From Grifola frondosa (lineage: Eukaryota > Basidiomycota > Agaricomycetes > Polyporales > Grifolaceae): 64,000 nt of DNA. The notes under the pieces are model-generated. The model saw only the letters and a list, made by a program, of their open reading frames with translations, was not told the origin of the DNA and searched no databases. Below are positions 34,599 through 45,021 of the stretch, piece after piece (position 1 is the stretch's first letter; each line of letters opens with the position of its first letter). The stretch is taken from NCBI GenBank assembly GCA_001683735.1, contig LUGG01000022.1:1012091-1076090 (forward strand), written 5' to 3'. Made by a program: the position numbers and the translations under genes.

Positions 34599-36328
34599 TC
34601 AGAAGTCATAGAGATCTTGAGACCTCTCTTCCTCCAGTCTCCTCATGAGCTCCACTAACGCCTGCTCCTGCGGAGAAGGAGACGACCAATTTAGAAGCCG
34701 CTCGATGCGTGGAACAGCGGTATCGGAGAGGATCAACGCATTCATCGCGGTGACTACGAATGCGGTCAATATCACCGCAAGGAGGATTTGCCACAGGTGA
34801 AGATTGCTATCCGGCTTTTCTGGGATGCTCCTCCTGCTGCTAATAGAAGACTCCACACGATAAGGCGTCAGGGTTATGAAGGCTTCTACGAAGGACTTTA
34901 GAGAAGCTTACCGGCTTGTGCTCCCAGACTTTGATGTCGTTTGGGGGTGACACCTTCATTCCCTTTGCACATATGGAACTCATCGAGCTTCCGCCGGTGA
35001 CTATAAGACAGCATTTTTCATCCGTGAAACCCTTCAAATTTTATAAATTAATTTTTGCAGTAAGCCTCGGAACAGGTGGCCTACCGTAACCGCTTGTACA
35101 AGCAATCCGGCTGCAGAGTCCGCGAACGTCAAAAACAAGGCCGCGCCACCACGCGAGAACTGAAGGCGCAGACTTACGATCTCCGTGAATTAGGGTAGCT
35201 AGAAGATGCCCGCCTTGTGCATCATACAACCGGGCAAAACCATCATCACCGCCGCAGAGAACCCACCTGTCTCCTGGACCAGTTGTTGCAACCTGCATTG
35301 GGTAGTTCTGGAGTATAGGATGTGGAAGGGAGCGCACTCTTTCCAAGGAAGGAAAGCAATAGATATCAAGGCCGTCATAGAGATTCGAGATGATCAAGGA
35401 GGTTTCATCCGGAGAGAGCGTAGCATGCCCTCTGAAAGCCATTGAGCTGGTTTCCAACTAGAGCAGCAACCGCAGGCTTACATTCGTGTGGGCACCTCCT
35501 TACTCCACTTAAGTGCCCAGGGCTCAATGGAGTGGCAGACTCTAGGAAACAGGTGAATGAACTATTATTGGGAGAGCCCTCTCACCATCACTTACACCTC
35601 GTGAGACTCCAAGTAAAACACTACGATGCTGGCGCCTTTGTCACAAAAACGTACACTCTTTGCAATGTAGACGCCGCGGGGATCACTTTTCACAAGGTCG
35701 GTTAGAGAGCCTGGGCCAATAAAGGTGAGCTACTGAGGCAACAAAAGCTCAGGGCCTACCCGTTCCGGTCACCTTCCATACCGCAGAGGCACCCCCTCCC
35801 ACACTAGCAATGCGGTTGTGGTGAGGGTCATACACGATATCCTCAACTATACCCTCGTGGGCGGTCGAACTTGATTTGAAGACAAAGGCTGCCTGTCAAA
35901 TATTTCAGGAGCGAGGGCACAAAACAGCTCAAGCTCTACATACGGCACAATCAGAACGCTGATATAGGTGCAAAGATCCATCGGCACAGCCGAAAATAAA
36001 GGTGTTGTTGGTAACACTCGTGCCAAGCCAGGCGATTGCAGAGATGGGGCCGTTGAACGTGCAGTGGATTTCTTGTAGTTTTTCGCCAGTTCGAAGATTC
36101 CAGACCACCACCACTGCGTCGTCGGCTGTCAGATTTTAGTCCAGGTAAGCAAGGTCACCGTGGCAAAAAGACACTTTACCTCCACTCAAAAGCACCGCTC
36201 CGTCAGGGCTGACGGCGAGCGCATTGATGCTCTTTGTGTGGTGCTTCAGTGTTTTTGCTGCAGTGAACTATCACTGGCTTCATGAGCGAATAACTACATA
36301 GAGATTCGGCAGTACGCACAGATATCAT
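34599..36328 (-). CDS. WD40-repeat protein with C-terminal membrane anchor
   Basis: Ten exons join without a break to about 416 aa: 36298-36328, 36180-36257, 35944-36125, 35760-35892, 35596-35710, 35482-35541, 35178-35431, 35085-35110, 34912-35031 and 34599-34850. The start is AAAGATGAT at 36328. WD-type blades are seen: LAVSPDGAVLLSGG, DDAVVVWNLRTGEKL, FIFGCADGSLHLY, ASVGGGASAVWKV, LSPDETSLIISNLYDG, WVLCGGDDGFARLYD, ending NDIKVWEHKP. That fits one seven-blade propeller, a protein-binding scaffold. The last exon has a single hydrophobic helix (ILLAVILTAFVVTAMNALIL) and a short charged tail, so it is probably anchored in a membrane with the propeller in the cytosol. The partner is unknown. 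Confidence 0.85.
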
Positions 36329-37215
36329 CTTTGCGTGAAATGCATGTGCCGAACAGACAAATAGGTACTTATAGGTTCAGGGATTACATCGGCCGCCGAA
36401 TAATAAGACTTATTCTGACACTGACAGCACAATAACAACAATAGAGAAGCGTCTCCAAAGCGTCTCAACATAATCGCGGACAACTAAACTAACCTATGTA
36501 AACCGCCTAACTAATCAAAAGGATCACAATAAACGGCTTCAGAGTGTCGTACTGACCTTTGCATGGGCAAAATCTGGCCTAGAATGACTAGTGTGGTATT
36601 ACGGCTGGAGAAATCAGGCTGGAGACAATGAAACTGCAGGAACAACGGCGTTGATAAGAAGAACTCACTTTGCATGGACAACAACATTGAAACGGAACAT
36701 ACACAATCGGACGGTGCAGGGATTCATCGCCGCTTCCCTGAATCTCTCCCAATCGGGTTCGTATCCCACACTTTAGTTCGTGTCCGAGTTTCAGCTGAAC
36801 TAGGGGAAGCAGATGAGCTGCCGCCATAGAGTAGTGAACTTTGTTTGCACCGTACGCGTAGTACAACGAATATCTGAGTGGGACTTACTTCTGCATATGC
36901 GACTACGGATGCGCGGTCCGCCCACATACGTGTACATGTACCCTGACCCCAACGGCGCTCCCATCGCCGATGCCGACATGATCATGATATGCCACCAGTG
37001 CCACCGGTGGCGCCACTGGCCTAGTCTGCATTCTTATTTTTTTACCAAGATAGCTAGTACATGTACGCGTGACGGTGTCAAGAAACAATGGTAGCTCGGT
37101 TGCTACCGGTAACGAGAGTATTTATTAACTATGTGGAGGTGCGGTGATTGCGTTCTGGCCAATAGTTTAGCTTCCATTGGACAGCGAACAAGGATTCTGA
37201 GAGACGAACCTCGTT
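36329..37215. other. Intergenic region
   Basis: Between the WD40 gene start and the stop of the next minus-strand gene. AT-rich near 36400-36540; frames at 36588-37094 are short, overlap on both strands and are not called. Confidence 0.4.
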
Positions 37216-37956
37216 TCAGGATTTCTTGTTGGCTCTTCCCCGATGCACAGTGTTCTTCAGGTACATCCTTAAAAAGTCCGCAGCCACCCAGTTGTCCGAA
37301 TAACTTTTCATTATCGGATACTTGTTTGCAACCTGACAAGTTTAACAAAAATAACCAACTGAGTTTCAGAACCTTACCTCAGCGTAGACAGCATCCAACT
37401 TTTGAGCGTTTTGCTTCGTGAAGGTGTGGTCCAGGTCAAGATGCTGTGTTGCAAGGCTGTGTAGGTAGTTCTTTCTCCATAGTCAGCAGGTCTGATGTGG
37501 CTTAAGGTAGACACGAAGGGCTTACCTGGATCTCGTCATAAAGACCATCCGGCCATTGAAGGGCTTCGCGTAGATTGTATCCCTCCCGACTTAAACGCGT
37601 AACTTCACCGCTTGGCTTGGGGACCTTCTCGGCAGGTTGAGTCACGGGAAGGCTGCCGCTGTCATCTACCGTGGGTAGACGAACGGTTTCGCTCCAAAGA
37701 GAGTCCTCATAGAAGAGGGCAGAGGCGTGAGGAGACGCTCAGGACTAAATCGAGCCCGCACTGTCAGAAAAGAAAAATGACGTTGAATGCGACGATGCTG
37801 TCGGGTGGGAGGCATGAAGAAAGGATGCTTAAGGACACCAACTCGATATCATATAAATGCGTAGGTGCATTGGGTGACTTACCGGGTTTGTATGCCGTTG
37901 CTGCAACTCTGACAACTAGTTACCTTGTTTGAGGGATAATAGACAACGGGTTCCAT
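37216..37956 (-). CDS. Unrecognised small protein, family member 1
   Basis: Exons 37216-37332, 37378-37470 and 37526 to about 37730 are in phase; the first exon from ATG 37956 (MEPVVYYPSNK) and its join are less sure. The C-terminal half (NYLHSLATQHLDLDHTF, then YPIMKSYSDNWVAADFLRMY, ending RGRANKKS) matches in order and spacing the gene at 60528-61196 (RHLRTLAKQTFLDLTLTW, then YPFFMTYERAWPVIVYAQRW). The exon border between the two motifs is also kept. The middle is rich in V, P and E. I know of no function. It stands head-to-head with the 38205 gene across about 250 bp. Confidence 0.6.
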
Positions 37957-38204
37957 TTGAGTAGCTGATAAATCTAGATGGAAGGGAATAGACATATCAA
38001 CAGTAAATCAGTTGGGAAAGAACGAACGGATTATACATCCACCTAACGCCACTGCGCCACATGTCACTGTCGGGATAATCACCGTCGCGCAGCTGTCAGC
38101 GCTGTTTTTGTCTTTCTGTCAATTGATCTTTGGTACTGACAATTAATTTTTGTTTCGTGCTAGTGGTATTTGCTCGCTGTACTGTATCTTGGCAAATTGT
38201 TCGG

Positions 38205-39050
38205 ATGAGTGGCGATTCCGAACACTTTAAAAAGCGGAGAGGATCAATCCGTTGAGTATAACATGATGGCTACACCCGATGCAAATTCTCCAGGTTCTCA
38301 GCGTACTTCGCCATTTGCTGGTCAAGTGGATATATGTGGGAAGATTTTGCGCCTTGAAATTGGCCCTGATGGTTGGATGTTCTACCGCGTAACTACCTGA
38401 CCTAGCCTCAGGCATTGCCCATTCGCTAATGTAAAACAGGTGAATCCTGCAACGACCTCCAGAGTGAAGTATTGGAGGCAAGCGACAACCCATCCCAGCA
38501 AGCCTTCAGGAACGTCGATCCCGATGGTACCTGGTCTAGTTATCGGGTGAGTCAACTTATGCTTACCTTGTGTTATTCATTTCACTCAGAATCAGCAGTC
38601 TGTGTCTCTTATATCGGGCTCTGATAGCGAGGAGCCGACCGACGATGGAGGGAGTCTCAACTTTGAGGTAGAGGATGAGATCATGCAAGATCGCATGGAC
38701 CGAATACGCGCTGAAGGCAAGTGTGGCATTTTGTGTCTAGTGTCAATATTCATCAGTGTCAATACTCAGAAATGTTGTTCGATGGTCTAGACACAGACGA
38801 GAGCACGGCAAGTATTAAGTACTTTTTATTACTTATCACTTACTGATCAAGTGAGTGCGACCAGCTCCGCGCAATTGTTCCTTCCCTGTGCGACCTACGT
38901 ATCCGTCCCAACGGACAGATGTTCGCAGTGCACAGCCTGCAAGACTATCGATCTGCCGTGTCTCCTTATCATCTTGGTCAAAGGTTCCTACATAACGAGA
39001 TACGCGTATTGTTAGCTCTGTTTATCCACATACTACTGTGCTATCTTACC
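38205..39050 (+). CDS. Unrecognised gene, partial model
   Basis: ATG at 38205 (MSGDSEHFKKRRGSI). Coding pieces follow: PFAGQVDICGKILRLEIGPD with GWMFYR, NDLQSEVLEASDNPSQQAFR, then after a GTGAGT...CAG intron (38549-38591) an acidic piece (FEVEDEIMQDRMDRIRAEG), and a last piece (QLRAIVPSLCDLRIRPNGQM). The DEGW/PDGW-type motif and the IMQD motif resemble the first two exons of the minus-strand gene at 39544-41327. This may therefore be a shorter, facing relative. Splice joins are uncertain and the end is not fixed. Confidence 0.4.
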
Positions 39051-39543
39051 ATCCATGCAGCTATATTATTGAAAGACCGCATCTGACACGACGTAGGGAA
39101 CACTAGTACTTATCATCTTGCGCTTAACACGAATATGGTAGATTCGAATTATATCTTCCCCTCCACAAAATTCAGATGCCAAGAGATACTATGACTGTGA
39201 CCGTTCTCCGTACAACAGTAGGCGTGCACTCCAATGCAAAAATAAATGCTGCAAAGAATTAAGAACTGGAGAATTACTTAGGAGCACCTGAAAGATATCT
39301 CACATAAGGCAACAACTGCAGGCTGGGTGTGTTTGCCTACTATTCTTCGTCGGGGTGGGTCGCTGCCATGATGCAACTTCTGACCGAGGTGCTCGAGCTT
39401 GCAGGTACGTACAACTCGGATTATGAAGATCACTTACTGACGATCCGTCTTTTTGCGCTGGTGAGCGTAACAATAAGATAGTTAACGTTCCTACACTGTT
39501 CTGTGAAGTCAACCATCCGAGCATACAAGGGTTTCGCCGCTGA

Positions 39544-41327
39544 CTAGCTACTTCTGCCACACATATGAAACTGCCGCTCAGATGTCATATTCTTCCAACA
39601 GTTGGATGAACAAACGTTCAGATTAGGGCGGACTATGGTATATTCAGCCTCGAAATGGGTCGAATCAGCAGAAGGACCTACTACTTTCGGTAACGACAAA
39701 AATGGAAGAGGCATTAAATCGTACCTCTGCCGAGCCGTGAGGGATTTGAACCAGGTCTCCTCGTAAAGGTTTATGGGGAGGCCATGAACCGGCGGCCGAG
39801 TTGCATTCACTTTCAGTGACGCATACTCACGCGGGTAAGATTTATTTCCTCTCTTGGGGAGACACGAGTGCCAATGGGAATGTCGTAGTCTCCACTGCCT
39901 TCCACATGGAGGAAACGTCCTGGTTCAGCCAGCGCAAAGCTACTCGTCTCACGCGTTTCTCGCGAGGTCTTCCCTCTATGTCCGTCTCATCCGAACTGGT
40001 ACCTCCAGGTTGGAGAAGGTTGTGGATCCGGTGAATCGCCTGCCATAATTCGGGGTCCCTATTCCGATTTTGTTCAATGATTCGGGTTCGACGTGTGAAT
40101 GTCTACACGAAAATTAAGTAAATAGAGGAAGAGGAACATCGGGATGTAAACGCACTCCATGACGCCTAACTGTCCGCCTCGCCGCTGTGTTCACATCTTG
40201 TCGCATTTGAAGAACCTCTGCTTCTCCTCCAGTCTCCAATTGAATATGCGTATTGCGAGTTCGCTGAAGTTTGTTGGAACAGACCTTCATCATGTCCTTG
40301 ACAGACATGGTCTCCGTATCGTATACCAACGGGATGTGACTGCCACTCCGAATTTCTTCGAGAAACTCGGTTACCAGCAAGAAGATCAACTCCTTGTTCC
40401 AGGCACTTCCAAAAGGTCGGCTCCAGTCAATTTGAGGACCAGCAACGTTCGGCCCAGGTCCGAGTCCCTTTTCGAATGCCTCTACTATGGACGGGAGAAC
40501 AGAAGGGGGAGGAACATTCTTCTCTCGCAGGATGTCCTTCATAGCAGATACTCGCGAAATTTTTCCTGCAGGGGGTCGACGTCAGTATCATAAGATATCG
40601 AGAAGGGGAAAAGGAGCTTGGCCCAAGCTTACGTTGAATAAATTGTGATGAATCCCGCCCGGACGCACGCCTTTTGACAACTGTTTCCGAGGGCGTTGAT
40701 TTTCGCGTCTTAGTCCAGGTTGTATGGAGCTCTCTTCGTCGGCTTCATACCCACCGAAGCTCTCTTGGTTCTCCACGAACGCAGCTATGCCTTCCTTTAC
40801 TCCTTCCTTTACTCCTTGTGAGACGGCCTGTAAGATTGATGCCTGAATCAGAAAAAAAGGGGATTCCCCTTCTGATGGCGGGATTGGACCGGGTGATCTT
40901 GGAAGTGCTCCCTAAATGCTGGTATGAAGAGATTGTGATTGCTACATAGTAATACAATGAAACTCACGACGTAGCCTTCACAACCCGACACTATCGTCGC
41001 GGCCCCGCCGAAAGTGAGCTCTGGGTGTACATTTTTAGTGAGACAACAATGCGAATCCATACTGCTTACCTTCGACCAGCTGTTCTTCAATAGCATCTTG
41101 CATAATATCATCTTCACCCTGAAGCTCTGTCTCCGGCCTGGTTTGTCCCACATGTACAGTATCACCCGACTATTGTAATTTGAGTAGTGAGGCTGAGACA
41201 GTAGGAACAAGAAAGCACTAACTGTAAAACTAATCCAACCTTCGTCAGAAACATGCGCCCCTAGAGCACTGTACTTGACAGCAGGGGTAGCAGAACGTGG
41301 AAACTCCGGGCCTGGAGATTCGTCCAT
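39544..41327 (-). CDS. Unrecognised multi-exon gene
   Basis: Start at 41327 (MDESPGPEFPRSATPAVKYS). The first exons are clear: to about 41221, then 41070-41170 (GEDDIMQDAIEEQLVE), then ELTFGGAATIVSGCEGYV (about 40966-41019), then a longer exon 40630-40820 (ENQESFGGYEADEESSIQPG, basic end). Next comes 40114-40560 (MKDILREKNVPPPSVLPSIV, then FGSAWNKELIFLLVTEFLEE and QRTRNTHIQLETGGE), then GLPINLYEETWFKSLTARQR (39720-39810). The later joins and the stop were not settled. It resembles large uncharacterised basidiomycete proteins found near transposons. Composition is coding on one strand only, which supports a real gene. Confidence 0.5.
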
Positions 41328-41849
41328 GGGTTTTCGTAGTATGCGGGAAGATCTATGCGCGGGGGTTAAATAACAGCCATTGATACTCGAACAACAGCTG
41401 ATATTAGACAATACAAAACCACTCACCAAGTTTCCAGTGACGCGCTATTCCCCCAGCTCGACAATAGCGGACCGACACAATAAGAAGTCCCTCTCGGTCA
41501 GAGCTAAAGAAAAGTCACTAATGAGCAATCCGCAACAAACGGCCTGCGAAATGCACTTAGTGCTAAGAAACGACATGCCATTCCTTCCGCTAATGCCGTA
41601 AAACAATTATGCCATCACTTCCCAATGGCCCTTTTTGACAATTATGCCAACACTTCTGTGACGGGAGCCCCCTTTTCATTGCGCTCACTTATTATGACCG
41701 AAAAAAGGCTGTAACGACGACTGCAGAACAATAACAAGAATTATATAACGATAACTACATACTGCTAAATACGCAGACACAGACGCACAGACTGAGCAAG
41801 AGGAAAGAAGCGACGAAGTTGAAGTCGCGAGGGTGATATAGGTCTGTGA

Positions 41850-41975
41850 CTTCGGCCCCCCCTAAAGTGATTAGTCACGCGAGTAAGCGGCACGCATTTC
41901 GGCCACTTCGGCGCGGGACGCTCGCGCGTTCATGCCGGCGTTTATTTTCTTGCCCGCCCCTAAACTCGCGCTGGC
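41850..41975. repeat. Short relative of the 2.5-kb repeat's GC-rich segment
   Basis: Shares with the reverse complement of 25340-25480 the order CCCTAAAGTG, CCACTTCGGCGC, GTTTATTTTCTT or CTATTTTGT, then CCCTAAACTCGCG. Similarity is patchy. It could be a common promoter type or the end of a short inverted-repeat element. Confidence 0.4.
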
Positions 41976-43035
41976 GTTATAATCCCTCTACGCGCTCTTC
42001 TCGTATTTTCTTTTTGCTTTATTGTTGTTTCTGAATCCAGTAATAACGTGTATATGAAAACAGTTAGTGGGCGCGCCTTCTCCGTCGTTTAACTTCCGCT
42101 GACCTTTTCTGTTCCCCAGCGCTGGGCGAGGCCGGGCCATGGCCTGTGAGTGAACTGTTCAAGTGAGTACGTTCCGTTATTGTTTCTACCGCGCCAAGAG
42201 ACTGACGGTGGTACACACCCACCATTCCACCATTCCATCATCGGATCCCAATGTGTAAGTGAGCTGTTCGCATCCTCTGTTCATTTCGTGACTGGGCATA
42301 TTTACAGCACAATTCGCACCGCTCGCTCAAGCATCGGACATTTCGTCCTCGAAATATCCCTGCACAGAGCATGGCTGTTGCGCTCTTCAAAACCTTTGAA
42401 ACAACATATTGGTGCCACTCATCGTCGACCACTCCTCCCTCCCCCTCCTCCGGTTCACTATCCATCGGGAATACCTCAACGCCATGCAGAATATCACACA
42501 CATCTCACTGGTGCGTCTGATTTGACTTCGAGTTAGCTGCCTGAGTTATCTTATATAATGTTTAGGTGATATTGGAGACATTGACACTCGCACTAGATAC
42601 ACCTCCAGAACGGTTTGTATGTCAGCGGCCTCCACAGAACTTCATTCATCGCGCTCAGTTTAGATCGCCGATTTTTTTCTTTCCGCAAGGATCAAATGGC
42701 TGGAGATGGATTTCAAAGGAAAAGACAACAGGTGAGCGGCATCAGATCTCAGCCCTGGATTTCGTTGCGATGCCCAATTGTCATTACTCCGTCACATGTG
42801 GGATCCGTGCAGTGCCGATGTACACTCTATTGTTATCGTTTGACGTAGTTGTATACAGATATTAGGTACCGGCCTCTGGGTAGCATTATGATTAATCCTG
42901 GCATATAACCCCACCTCCCAGTGGAGCTTCCTCAACACATCCCAACACCCTGTCCGCTTTCTAACGCATTCTGTATTATATTGTATGGGCTACGCCTTAA
43001 GTACGCTGCGCGTCACGGACTGCTTAACCTTCAAA
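41976..43035 (+). other. Region without a supported gene
   Basis: Frames at 42150-42536 and 42566-42865 are open but unrecognised and not joined by convincing splice sites. A TATTATATTG stretch at 42971 may be the promoter of the F-box gene. Confidence 0.35.
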
Positions 43036-44516
43036 ATGAAGCGCAGTGCCACTGGTGAAGTTGACGATCGCCCGCTTAAACGGGTTTCAATTCGGGTCAG
43101 TGGTGACTGATCGAGGCGACATTTCCAAACTCTTATCTAATCTTCGATCTGTTCAGGAAAACCTTTGTTTAGAACCGGTATATATCAGCTGTGATTACAC
43201 GGGTCTTCAGTGCACCTATTGACACAACTTTCTAGATGTTGAATTCATGTCATGTCGCCATGTGCGATCCTGATCAGAGTTTACGACTTCTAAAGAGCCC
43301 CTTGGCTGAGGAGGACTTGCAGGTCAGTAGAAACTGTTGCGCTTTGTATGGATTCTTAATGACACACCACCCATCCAAAGGACAAATCTACCCGCCTTGT
43401 AACAGCATCGAGGTCTTATTTTTTAGATCTCCCCGTAGAGCTTGTCCTGATTGTCTTCGCAAACTTGGACGATCTTGACCTATTTGCCGTATCCATGGTT
43501 TGCCGCACCTACCAAAGCTGGGTCCTTCCCATGTATTTCAAAAGGTTGGGAGTTACCTTGCCTTGTGACGAGGAATCCGCTGTTTCAATCCTGAAGCCCG
43601 AGGCATTCCGGACTCTCTGTCTCTGGCGTCGATCTGCATTCTATTCCCCACCTCACGCCTTGTTTTGTTGGTTTTCCTCAAATGCGCGGCAGGCCGCGAT
43701 TGATTCCGCGAATTTACGCCGTTTTCTTCTCTCCTTGAAGTCCACTCAGGTTCCGCAGGTCATTCATCTCTATATCCGCACAGACATGGAATGCCAACTT
43801 CTTGGCGTACTGAGCAGTGCGACGCAGGGGGCTGCGCCGAATTAATGATCCATGACTATACTTTACCGTCTAAGGCACCACCGACTCTGCTTAGTCTGCG
43901 CGGCGTAAACCTGCGCCCACCACTCCCCTCATCGTTGACTGTATTCCATGTCGAAGCCCCAATCCTTATGTCTCAGCAGTTGCTGTTTTGGGCAATCCTG
44001 ACCATCAACAGTTCGCCTCTGGTGGAGCTGCACTTCCTTGATCTCCAGTTAACCGCTTCAGAATGGGCTCGGTTGCTGCCTCGTTTGACTGCTCCCCAGC
44101 TAGAGTCCCTCCGAATCGACGGGTCCATGACTCTTAACAGCCTCTACAATTTTCTCAGCCGTCATGGACAGATCCGAGTTCTACACATCGGTGCATGCCT
44201 AGGGCGCCTCCTTAAGCCGACCTCTCCTTCTCCTCCTTTGCCTCTGCTTGATTTTCTAAGCGGCCCAACGTCTTATCTGGAGCACTTACTCTCCAACCCA
44301 CACCCGAACCTCACAAGATTAGAGATATCTGATTACCGCTCCTCCACAAGTGGAGTGCTTAGCAGAGCGGCTGCATGCAGAGGACTGTTCTCAGTTTGCA
44401 TCGCTTTTCCACTGGATTCTGCCGATCTGGACCGGTTGAAATGCAGTGGAACTCTTAGCTTGCTCTCGCCGTTAGCTGCCTTACAGTGCTCGCACCCCCG
44501 GAGAGAGACGTTGTAG
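43036..44516 (+). CDS. F-box protein with leucine-rich region, possibly frameshifted
   Basis: Start CAAAATGAAG at 43036. Exons 43036-43095, 43157-43177, 43236-43322 and 43381 onward join in frame. The F-box is LDLPVELVLIVFANLDDLDL, then FAVSMVCRTYQSWVLP, the basidiomycete F-box-like form that binds Skp1 in SCF ubiquitin ligases. Leucine-rich, repeat-like segments follow (LMIHDYTLP, LVELHFLDLQL, LESLRIDG, IRVLHIGACL, LTRLEISDY), as in substrate-binding regions. The frame shifts by one base near 43840 (QGAAPN stop, then LMIHDYTLP in the next frame). Either this is a mutation, or a 68-bp intron (43806-43873, GTACTG...TAAG) skips it. A basic nuclear-type start (KRSATGEVDDRPLKRV) is seen. Confidence 0.65.
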
Positions 44517-45021
44517 GCGACATTAGGGGATGTTTCGAAGATGACTTGATGGTGTGTCTTTTTCAGATCCCATTCCGGAGGATACTAACGATGAATCTCC
44601 ATTTACCAGAGTTCCTTACATTCCTTGTTAGGCATTTTCACTGGCGTTGCTTCGTTAACGCTCATCGAAGGCCGTTCGCTTTCTGATGAGAGGCAGGATA
44701 AGCACACTCTGCTGTCGACGCTTCGCACCCTCTGTCCTCAGATCTCGCGCATCACCATCCTGTCGGGGGCCCAAGACTTCTCTTGGACAGCGTCTAGTTG
44801 ATTAGAGTCATGCGAACTGTATCTCCCACTCCCAACCAATGTTCTACTGCAGGGACATATGTTTTATGCGTAGTGATTCTCATTAATTTCCCCCGAATAT
44901 TAGCCACGGTGATCAGGACAGCCTAGCGTTTCGCCACCGCGGCACCTTTTAGAAGTCCTAAGATATAGTTATTAGAACACTGTGCTCCGACAGCACTGTG
45001 TGCTCACCCTTTCCAGCGGTT
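44517..45021. other. Spacer with CACTGTG inverted repeat
   Basis: After the F-box stop, some coding-like debris (44517-44690), then near 44980 the sequence CACTGTGCTCCGACAGCACTGTG. It lies just beyond the transposase gene's 3' end and might be part of the element's terminus. No matching end was found on the far side. Confidence 0.3.
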
